From Marisa cornuarietis (lineage: Eukaryota > Mollusca > Gastropoda > Architaenioglossa > Ampullariidae), in contig SMMW01000614.1 of assembly GCA_004794655.1 (NCBI GenBank), forward strand, positions 3,474,501 to 3,538,500: a stretch of DNA of 64,000 nt, given 5' to 3'. The notes under the pieces are model-generated. The model was not told the DNA's origin. It saw only the letters and a program-made list of their open reading frames with translations, and ran no database searches. Of the stretch, positions 47,701 through 59,700 are shown piece after piece. The position numbers and the translations under genes were made by a program. The stretch's first letter is position 1; each line of letters opens with the position of its first letter.

Positions 47701-50700
47701 TGGGATTATGCACATATGCATTCACACACACACACATGCGTGCACACACACACCCACACCCCCTACCTGACTTAAGGCAGCACAGAAAACAGATTGGAGA
47801 GGCAGATAATCTTCCCCAGCAAAGCTGTTCTGCATGCTGTTTGTGATGCGGGCTAAGTTCTTTGCATATTCAACTTCTGAAATGACATTTAAAGCATAAA
47901 AGTCCAAGAAATGAATAAAACACTTCATGCACTGGCCCAGTATGTGCTATACCAAAAATCTGACCAAGCATTAGCCCAGCTAGTGCTATACCAAACGCTG
48001 ATAATTATATAAATGTGGTAAATCCTTAAAAAAATACCAGTGAAAGGGGAAAATTCTGACCATACATGACTGTTGCCATACCAAACAGCTGAATGAAAGA
48101 CTTCACACCATCACACAGTACAAAAAAAGGATCAAAAATGAATTTCATTCATTATCATTAAAATTTTCAAAATTCAAAACTCCATTTAAGACCAACTGGT
48201 ATACTTCATGTCCATACATTCATGTTTGCTTGTGAGTGTGGGCACACACCATGCAATTTTGGTTTTTTCTTTTTTTTGGAAGGGGAGTGGTGGAAAGGAG
48301 TGCTGCAGACATTACTACATTATTTTAAGCAAAAGACAATTCGTAAACTGACAAACATAAAATGCAGAGGAAGGGGGATAACGGGAGGCAACTTCAAGAG
48401 GCAGTCTGATGAGATAACTGTATGATCTTTGGGGTATCCCTTTAAAATGGACGTAACTTCCGAGCTGTTTAACTAGCTTTAATTAAGAGAGAGAGCGAGT
48501 AAGAAAAAAAGAAAACAAGAAATTTACTGTAACATCTTTAGTTATGGGATAAACATAAAGTTTACAACAAACCCACTTCTGTGTTTTGTTGAGTGAAAGA
48601 ACATGTGCTATTACATGCTGTTTGCATGAAGGGTAGCATGGCATGACATTATTCAAATACTACGATAGTAAAATGTCATCAAAATATTAACTGCAACACA
48701 CACAGTGAAAATAAGAGAATGTTCCAGCCTACAGACACTTTCAATTTATCAAAATAGTGTTTATGTCTCACTGGATTCCCTTGATCAGCACATACATCAG
48801 ATTTTAACTGTCATACCTTGATATATTTCAACAGCACCTTCTATTACTTTCAAACATTCCAGTACCATGTGCTGAGCATATATCCAGTTATCAGTACAGG
48901 TAGTAGTTGACTTACAGCCTTAGCGACTTACGACTGTTTGACTTTATGACCACAACTATGACTGGTATGTCTGGCCATGACTGGCAAGGGAGCAAAGTGA
49001 GAGTGCTTCCACAGTGGTTGTACAATAGTTTCCATGGTCTCACCACTCCTGCGCCACACAGCCCACACTACTTAGTGAGCCACATGAGCAGTAGCCCCAT
49101 GCAGCACTTTTCCTCTTTGTTTGTCTCTTGGCAATTTTTCTTCAAAATACCCCCAAGACGTCTACTAAGAAAAAATTATCTTTGTCTACTCCAAAGCCTG
49201 CCAAGAAGGAAAGAAAGGCCATTGATCTAGATAAACAAATGATGGTTTAAAACAGTTTGAAGGAGGAAAGAAAGTTAATGTGATCGCATGTGATATGAAG
49301 TTATTGCACTCTACTGTCAACAATTCTGAAAGACAAAGAAAGAATTCAAGAAGCTGTGAAACAATTTGCACCTATGCGATCAACAGTAATTACAAAGCAA
49401 CAAACTGGGCCCATCCAAGAAATGGAGAAATTATTGCAAGTGTGGATGGAAGATCAAATTCAGAAATACCAGTACACTACTAAAAAAATTGGCTATAACA
49501 TTAATGAACAGAAAATGGTGATAAAATAGGACAAATCTGATAATAAAAATGAGCCAATAAAATGAAATAATGAACAAAGAAAATGTTTCTAAAATACCAT
49601 ATGGCTTAAAGATGATTACAATATGATTACCCAACATAATATATTAATGGTAATTTAACATGGCTGACTTACAACCAGATCGAGTTACGCCGGTTTTTTG
49701 TAACCAAACACGGTCATAAGTTGATGACTACCTGTATATATTAACAGAGATTTGCTACAGCTACTGTCTTCTTAGTGACTTATTAGTGAAAATTACACAT
49801 TTATGGGAAATAGTGCTTAGATAATCTGAATTCAGTAACAGCAAAGTAGTTTACCATATACTTGCATGAGACAATTGACATTTTCAAAATGTCATTTGTC
49901 AGTTGCACTTTGCTCACTTATGCTATGATGCTTTAGCAGAGAAAGTGATGACTAACTCCTGGTATTTTGACTGTGGCAAATGCTCAGCATGTAAGCAAAG
50001 TGGATTATTAGTTTTATCCAAAATAATTATTCCTTTTGTGATTATGAGTATGAGGCCTTAATTAATAAGTGCTATGATAAATCTTTAAAGCATGTTACAC
50101 CCTTGCATGCCAGTTGGCTTTAGTACATCTACCTGGTTGGGGGCACTGAATGTGCGTGGGGAGAAGGGTGTTTTCCTTTCTCTCATTCAAGTGTCACACG
50201 CAATCTGCTCACCAAGCTGTGACTTCTTTTCAATATAGGTGATGATGCCCCGAGTATAACGAGACCACACTTTGGCCCGTGCTAATGCCAGGTCAAGGCC
50301 AGCATCCAATCTTGCCATTGCTGCATCTTGCTCATCTGCTGTCATGGCTGTATCAGTTAAGAAATTGTTTAATTCGCAAGAGAACCTTTTCCTGAAGAAC
50401 ATATTCTAACACCTATGCCTCACAATGTACTAATCACTGCAAGAAAATGTAGCCTTGGAACTTAAGCTGCTTTTGACCCCCACCCAAAATTGTTTACTTT
50501 AAACAAAGGCATTTGACAGCTAACATGAAATAAAGTCTTGACTCCTAGTACAATTAAAGAAGATTAGGGATGATAATTGTCCACCACAAGAGCCACAGGT
50601 GTTTTGCTCCCAAGGATCAGATGATAACAAGGTGCACTGACATTACCTGCTGTACACAGCACAGCATGCAGGGAGACAATGAACACTGAAAGGCTAATTT

Positions 50701-53700
50701 TGCCAAGGAAATCAACTAAAGATCATCTGCCTCTTTGTTGTAACACATTTTGCATGTCATCTGCTGCAGATTTTAGTACACTAAACTTTCTGTATCCCTT
50801 ATCGTAAAATAGTACTTTTGCAGTTTCATTTCATGCTCTTTTATCTCTATTTAATAACTGCTATAACTTTTTACTATTCTGCATCCCTATTTAATATTGT
50901 CGCTATTCCTTAATGTGCACAGAATAAAACAATGCACGTAGTTCCAATGCTCATCTCTCCTCCAATTCTACCCCCTGCCCCCGCACACTCTCTATTGCAC
51001 CGTGATATAGCCTTAGTTGCCAGCATGGCATAAAACACAACCAACCAACCTATCTCTATTGCAGAGGGTATCAGCAAAATTTACACTGCTTGCCTTCTAA
51101 ATGGTTTTGTCAAGTGGACATAATACAAGAGGCAAAAGAAATAAAAGAAAATGACATGCAGGATATGTGAATATGATTAAGCTATTGCCATTTTTCTACT
51201 GACATAAAAGTCACCATAGGATTCTCAAATTGCACATTTTATTTAAAAACAAACATCAGAAAAAGACATAACTACATAAAAATATGAAAGCATGTTTTTC
51301 AACATTGCAGTAAAATCTGCTTTAAAAAAAAGGAACCTACATTTCTGTTCTTGCTTAGCACTGCCAGCCTCTTCCTCTTTACCCTTAACCAAGTTTTCGC
51401 ATGACTTTGTTTTTGTCTCTGCAGTAGGTGCTTTTTCTCTGCCAAAGTCCACCATGAGGTACTTGGATACACTGTACCACATCAAAGACAACAAATATGC
51501 AGCACTGTCTTTGAGCATGAAATAATACTCTCAATGCAAAATTTTTTAAAATAAAATTTATAAAAAAAAGAAGCAAAGAATATTTCATGGATAAAATAGA
51601 TTTGAAGAGAATTGCCAAGCAAAAACATTAAGCTCAGCAGTGTTTATATTTCTTTCTTGTCTTTTGAAAAGACATTCTGCATAGCACCCAACAATTATTA
51701 TTGAAGAATATAAAAACTTCTTAGATTTGGCCATAGGTACCACTTAGTGATGCTGTGTATCCCAAAATCTACCACTCTGTGTTAGATAATGAATTTGAAA
51801 AACCCTCCTCCACTTAGTCTGAGATCAAGCATCAGGCCATCCATTCTCAAGTGATCCCCTGACAGCTGCTTGTCTTACTTCCATCAAGGAGCCAACGTGA
51901 TAATGATTTAAAATGATTGAAGGCAAATTCCATCAAAGATGCTGTATACGTGGATTAAAAACTGGATGTGATGTTCATGAGAAAAGCAGAACACCAAGAC
52001 AGAACATGCCAGAAAATCCTCCTTGATCCAGGAGCTAACTAAAGGTCATACGAATCCCAGACACTTAATCCCCAGACACTTAATCCCCGGACACTTAATC
52101 CCCAGACACTTAATCCCTGACACTTAATCCTCTAGACACTTAATCCCCAGACACTTAATCCTCAAAATGAAATTTCAACTCAAAAAATTATGTAGTGAAT
52201 GAAAAATTTAATTCAAATTCAAATAATTATTTTCATGTAAACATGAAAATATGTTTGACAATTAAAATAATACTTAATTTCAACATTTATAACATTAGTT
52301 AAAGTTCAAATGAGCTATTAAAGTCAATGTTTCTCAACATTAAGATATGAAAAGTGTTGTTAGTCAATATGACAGGTAAGCTAATGATCGAAGGTACAGA
52401 AGACGATCCATTGCCTCATATTGCTGTACAATGTTGCTAATTCTCATGGCCAATTCAGCCTACTCCTTCTTTGGAGGTTTCTCTGTGCCGGCGCATGACT
52501 GTAATCAGTGTTACGATTGTCTTACTGGATAAATATTGTTAAATCTTGTTCATGGATTTTTTTTTTCGTGATGCCAACCCTCCACAGCGTAGTATCGCCT
52601 AGAGGGTAGATCGCTAATTGTGAACCCAGCGCACTTAGCCCGGACAATAGTGGTTGTTTTCCTTGCAGAAGACGGGCCGTCGGTGCCGAGCGAAGAAAGC
52701 AGACGATGGGGCGGTCTGCTCCTGGTCAGTATGGCCTTGGAACTGGCTGGTTATGTTAGGGAGTCCACCTAGTATCGCCTAGAGGGTAGATCGCTAATTG
52801 TAAACCCAGCGCAACCCAGTCTTACCAGAGTTACCCAGAGTTACCACACGACACATTTCTCTTATGGTTATAATATTTCAAGTTCACAAAATAGCAGTTT
52901 TGAGTGTTGTGTTGTGATTTGGGGATTAAGTGTCTGGGGATTAAGTGTCTAGGGGATTAAGTGTCCGGTCACCGGTCATACATCTTGTGCCGATTGCTGC
53001 CTCACCTGGTGCTAAAAGTGATAGCCAGTCCCTCAATGGCCTCCAGCAAAGTCTGCAACTCCTCCTCATCCAGCTCCTCCTCATAGTTATGTGCTGCTCA
53101 AAATAAACAAGACATTGTCACCATATTAAATACAATCAGTAAATCCCCTAGAACTCATGCTGGCCACAAATAGCAATATTTTTAAAGTTTTGATTTGCCA
53201 AACATCTTCAACAAATATGTTATTTGTCCCATTTCTGCCACCCTCCCCCCCCCAAAAAAAAGCTTTTATTGATAGCAAATGGTCATTTAACAGTAAAGTA
53301 TGAAAAGTTCTAATTCAGATATAATTAAAGCAGCATAAGACATCAGTAAAGTTCTTAATATAGTTGAGCATAATTTTTAAATGCCTTTGAAGTAATAAAT
53401 ACATTTTTTTATTATCATGCATGAACTGATAGAGGCTAGCATACGTATAAACATATATATACACATCACACTCAAGCATGCTGAAAATTTAATACTCTCA
53501 CTGCCCAGATTCTGCAAGTGTCTTGAGCAATTCTACAAGCAAGGGCTGAGTGCATGTATCTGTGCATTTTAAATATTCTGTCACAGCAAAATACCTTACA
53601 TTTTATTTTGCTAATAAGTGCCCTTGCAGCTGCGAAAATCTCTGGAGACTGTAGAGCTGAATAACGCTGCAGAGTGGATTTCAAGACACTCAGAACCTCC

Positions 53701-56700
53701 TCTAGGGACTCCTGTGACACCACACGGGCTTCATCACCAAGCTCTGCACCAAATATAAAGTTTACATTAACACCTAACTTCAGCCGCTTACAAGGTTAAC
53801 TGGTTACAGGTGTACTACCTTCATATGGCATTTGCACAAACATTTGGGTTGGAGATTTACCCAACACTCAATACAGTTTTAGTGAACTTTACTATTCTAG
53901 TTCTATTCTACTTTCTTACAATAAAAAAGTTGCTAATATATGAATGATCGAAAGCATCTTAACATTCAATATGTCAGTGTGGTTTGGCGTTCTCTCTGTC
54001 AAAGATAAAGCTTGTTTAATGAGAGTGGTCAAGAGTGCCAGCAAGATCATTGGTTCTCCACAAAGACCTTTAGGTGATCTATACATCAAGGCTGTGAGGT
54101 TAAAAGCCGTCAGAATCATCACAGACCCCTCTCACCCACTACATCGCCACTTCCAAATGTTACCCTCCGGCCGTAGATGGAAGCAAGTGGTCGCCAGGAA
54201 GAGTGCCTTTGCCAAGTCATTCTTACCAACTGCAATAGCACTCTTGAACAGGACTAACAAATGTACCTAGCCTGAATGTGTGTGTGTGTGTGTGAGAGAG
54301 AGAGGAAGAGAATGTGCATCTGCTAACTGTCATAGGCGTGAGAGGGTTAAGCATGAGTGTAACTGCATGAGCGTATGAGGTGTGATCGTAATCTTTTCAG
54401 TTTATTATGTATCCTTTTCTCCAGTTAATTGTGGGAGCTCCCAGCAACAAAGGAAAATTTCTATCTCTGTTGTGACCAGACATAGACAATAAAGATGTAT
54501 TGTATTGTATGATTCCAATCCTTTGAACTTGTTTTTGTACAATTCTCTATCCCACTCTATGAGAAAGTGGTGACAGCATGCAGTTAGTAAACAACAACAA
54601 CAACAACAACAACATATGGTCACAGGACTTTTGGCTACTGTGCTGCAAAACAATGGAACTCTCTTCCTTTCCATATCCGCCACCTTCCTACAACTGAATC
54701 TTTCAAATCTGCACTGAAAACGCACCTCTTCCTTGAGCATTACTCCTAACACAGTCCACACAATGCTAGTCCTTCTTAACCTCCCCCCATCCCTCTGGCT
54801 ACTTTACCCATCTTTCTCACAGAATCACTATATTTCTCTGTTCCTGTTACTTGATGCCTTTTGTCTTCTGTTTCGTCAGTACTGTCGTTTTCTTTCGTCC
54901 CCTTTGTTCTGTATCTACTTAGTCCACGTCTCTTCCTCGTTTTAAGCGCTAAGAGCATGCTCTCTATGAGTGTGAATATGCGCTATAAAAATCTTCACTA
55001 TTATTATTATTATTATTATTAAATGATTCCAATCCTTTGAACTTGTTTTTGTACAATTCACTATCCCACTCTATGAGAAAGTGGTGACAGCATGCAGTTA
55101 GTACACAAATGATTCCAATCCTTTGAGCTTGTTTTTGTACAGTTTTCTAACCCACCCTAAGAAGAGTGGAAACAGTATGCATAATCAATACTTCACTGGA
55201 ACAGCTAATGCTTGATTTGGAAGACATAGGTAGCAACCTTACAAAAAAGGCTTAAGATATGTCAAGAAAACAACAGTCTAATGCAGGTATGTCCAACCTA
55301 TAGCCCGCAGGGGCCACATCCGGCCTGCAAAGGTGCCTCTTGCAGCCCATTCATTTTAACTGGACACAGGGTGACATCACTCTGACGCCGCCACAGGGTC
55401 GCCCTTTCCTTGCCGTAAATACAATTTTTCAGAAGCCAAACTTTTCTTGAGACCTTATCTCTTACGCTTTGTTATAACGCTGCATAATTTCATTTTTAAT
55501 GTCGGCATGATTCTGGCAAAACCGCCATGTTCTGGCCCGCAAGATTTTATATCATATCGACCAGCCCTCAGGCGAGAAAAGGTTGGGAACCACTGATCTA
55601 ATACAGTGAGCAAAATCTTCAATTAAGACGGATGGTAGTTTTTAAAAACTGTAAAAATGGTGAGCTCCAGTTTCCCAAAATGTGTCATCTGCTCACAGTT
55701 CAACAGACTAGCAAAGGCACAACATTCTCAGTATCGTTCATTACACTTTCATACACAGTTGCCAGTTAGAAGCTATGAAAATCAGTTTCTGACAGCACTT
55801 ATACTGATATTTACTTTAAAAAAACTTTTTTTTAGTGAACATTGTGATTTATACTATTTATGCACACATCACACTAAGCACCCTTGCATGTATTTTTTAC
55901 ATTTTTGTGTTAATTAGATATTTAAAGAAATGTTTAAGTATTACAGGATTATACAGGGATATCCTCTTCGCCTGTCTCACTCTTCATGCTAGAATTCCAG
56001 GGTCTATGACCTACCATGTGTTGGGCACAAGAGTTGGAATTGTTCTGTTCATGACCCAAATTTAACATTTAACTGGAAAGGAGACCCAAGGATCTTCTGT
56101 TTTCTCAGGCACCAGTTGGTAGTTCAACCTGCTCATCCCCGCCAGTACAAGATAACCACCCATGGATTATATTTAGTGTGGCCACCCCACCAACATATTT
56201 GTGGAGAGTGAAAAAGATTCTGCATGCAGATTGGAATAAGTACATGTGTAATATCTACCTCTGGATTACCTCTCTTACTCATGGACCAGTGTCTGGATAC
56301 CCAACAACAATAAACCTGCTTGACGTCTTAGTAAGGCAGGCCCAGGCCTGTCCATAAGTTTGAAACAACTAAGAGTCAGACATTGTTAATCTTTATTTGA
56401 TACAGTTATGTGACTTGACAATGCTGATGTTATCAGATATTCTAATTTGACTCTGCTGACAAGGACATTTGATTCCATACATGTTGGTATAAAATAATGA
56501 GCCTTTACTCGAGATTTTGAACCTGATGCTGCTGAAAGTGTCTACTGGAGAGTTACCTGTGTATTTTTGTGTTTAGGATCTGTCACCTTTTAACTGGAAC
56601 AATGCTGCTTTATTTGACTGTCTGCTATGAAAATTGTATTGTATTTTAGCAAACCCTTTCTAAGGAAAGTATGGCACTTGTGGTTTAACCCACTGTGAAA

Positions 56701-59700
56701 GAAAGAAAATTAGTTTACTTCTAGGCTGGCATAAAGTTTTTCCTTGTGAACAACATGCATTGTCACATACTGTCTGCATACAGTGTACAGCGTTGTGACA
56801 AGTGCACTTAATAAAAGAAATTTTCACCTAGAAAAGTGACCTTGTAATAATAATAATAATAAATGAAGATTTTTATAGCGCATATTCACACTCATACAGA
56901 GCATGCTCTTAGCGCTCATGTCCTTATTTTGTCACCAAAACCAACCAAACAAAAGAAATAGAGCATGTTGAAGACATAGATTGGGCCTTAGCGATGAAGT
57001 ACAGCTAAGGTCACCTCTGGATTAGCTCTGGGCTTTAGGTTGTGCAGGGTCCTGTGATTGGACACAGGTACAGACCTAAAAAATTGAGTGAAAATCTAGG
57101 TCTCCCTTTTGTGTCCACAACTATAGTTATGGAGAGCCTGCTAGGGTAGTAGACACTGAGTGATGGTAAAGCAAACTAGGGGGCTATGGATGTGCCTCCG
57201 ATTCATAACTATAGCCTCAGAATGTTAACTCCTGAGACTGGTAACTATTGCCATTATAATCTGTCATTATGAACTTACAAACACAAAACTTACGTAAGCC
57301 TTCAATGAAGAGAATCTTAAGCTTGGTAAGATTATCTGCAAAGTTCTTCATATCATGGGCAAGAGCAGCAATCTCTTTGTAGTCACCTTGGGCAGCATCT
57401 CCAGCTTCATTGACAGTACTTAGTGATGTGCTCTTGCCCATACTTTGAGTCACAGGTTGTGCGCTGCTGGACTTCATGTCAAAGTATGGGCCGTGAGAGT
57501 GGGCAGCGTTCTCTGAAGAACCAAGCTCAGTCAGCCTCTGAAAAAAATTGTTTACAAATGTAAGTACATTCATCCAGGCTGTATCATCAGACAAAAATTA
57601 TATTAAATAACCCCAATGTAACTAGCAAATCTTCCAGTTTAGTGCAAAGCTGCCCTTTATCTTTTTTTCTAACAAATAGAGGATTAAGATCTGTTTTGAA
57701 GTCACTGATTTTCTTTTTAAGAGAAGTGATCCATTTTGTCATGATACTATAGATTACTTTTAACAGTGCTGTTGTAAGCAGATTCTGTTTGTGACACATT
57801 TTCCTAGCCAATGCAATAAGCCTATTCTTAATTTAGGAATGCTTAATATTTATTTAGGCCCAAACATATAGGACATATGTGCTTTATTGCATTGTGAATG
57901 TGAAACATCAGACTGTTCAATGGAAGTAAATAGTAATTAGTAGATAATTATAACCACAATACATTAGAAAACTATATGCTACACCCAATAAATAGTATTT
58001 GTGGCCAAACAAGAGAGAAAAATAGTGTTGTGAAAACAGACAAAGATGACATGATGGTTCTAAAAGGTGTTCTCATTTGGTAACTACAAAAAACACTGAC
58101 CTGTTGGCATGAAATATCATTATTACTTGTGCCTCTAAATGGTACAACGGAGGGACACATTCTGGTTAGCCAAGATGAAGGATGGGTTATTCACTAACAT
58201 TAAGTATGCCCCCCTCCAACACACACACACACAATGGCATGAAGATAAATTCATTTACTGTTAAGTACAAATGAAAAGCTGGGGTCCCCTGTAGTGTAGT
58301 GGTTACACTCACTTGTCACTACTACAAAGAGAGTCTCTGGATTCAGATCTTGTCTTGTATGACACAGCTATTGGGAGGACTGGCCCTCAGGGTTTTCTCT
58401 GAGTACTCGCCCTTCCTTCTCCCCTCATAATGCAAAATCGCCTCTAAGTGGAAGAACTTTCCCACCAAAGTAACCAACCAGCCATTATCAATGAATACAG
58501 ACATTAGTTGTAATATTCCTTTTACAACAGACTGAAGAAAGAAACGATAGTTCATTTTATTAATTTGCTTAATGATCATGAGCTAAAGGAGTAGAAAAAT
58601 AATAGCTGAATTTGTAGAGTATGTGTCTCATGTGCATGTGAGCTCAGTGTGCTGCATATTAAAGACTATAAATAAAACAACAGTCAAATGTACAATACAA
58701 ATGGAAAACAGATGACACCATGGAAAAAAAGTGATGAAGACTAAACAGTTAACAGAATCTTTCTTCCTACAAATCTTCAATCTTCATTTATAAAGGATAT
58801 AAACAGAGAAAAACCATTATTTTTAGGCAGAAGGATAGGATACCTTACAATGGATGCAATAAAGCAAAAATTTTGCTGTTGTTTTATGATATAATAATGA
58901 TGTGTACACAGATGTTAAGTGCATCTCCAACATGTCCCATAGATCCACAATTTTTGAAGGACCTTTATAAAATAATAGCAAACTGCTGGCAAAACCAGTC
59001 CACAGCAGCTGATGAAATGGAGCGGAAGAAAAAAAAAACCTATCACCAATCACAATGCTGGGAGAGGTGCAAGGGGCTGCACAATGCACCGCATGTCTGT
59101 CATCAGTCCTCAGATACACCAAGATCGATCACCTGTGGAGACATAGCTGTGAAGTGAGAGTAAGTCATTTCTCCAAGGCAAAATGGGAACTCAAGAAAAT
59201 CTTTCTTGTTTCCGAAGTTATAAAGTGGTGTCCAGAGCCTGTGGTGACTACTTCATGTTTCTTTTCCCCAAACCACCTTTGCCACCTATAACAACTGCTC
59301 TAGGGGTAAAACAACATTTGCTTGTCCGGATACCAATTTATAGCTTCGGAAACAAGACGCTTGTACTTCAGTTTTTCATGTTACCTCAAGGCAACAACTT
59401 ACCCTCACTTCATAACTGTGGGGATAGACTCTTTCAGACAAACCAGGCAGATATGGGATGTAAATCTGGTTGAAAAGATACCACCTACAGTGGCCTTCAG
59501 GAATCCTCAGAAATCCTTTTAGAAATAATGATCTAGAGATTACTTCTCTGGACATTAGGCCACTACAGTTATAGTAGGTAGTGAGATTTTGTCATATGCA
59601 TTTCAGTTGATTGCCAAAACTACTTTGTAAAGAGAAAGAGTCCAGAAACTCTATTTTAATTAAATGACATCTCTCCTCTTCCCATAATGTGACATAATTA

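Noticed and set aside
52052..52170. CRISPR array in the tandem repeat
   Set aside because: The repeats are 14-19 bp without unique spacers, in an animal intron, and appear inverted at the other end of a mobile element.
59183..59473. 96-codon plus frame as a gene or processed pseudogene
   Set aside because: No domain, no splice context and no poly-A tail was seen; left as unassigned intron sequence.
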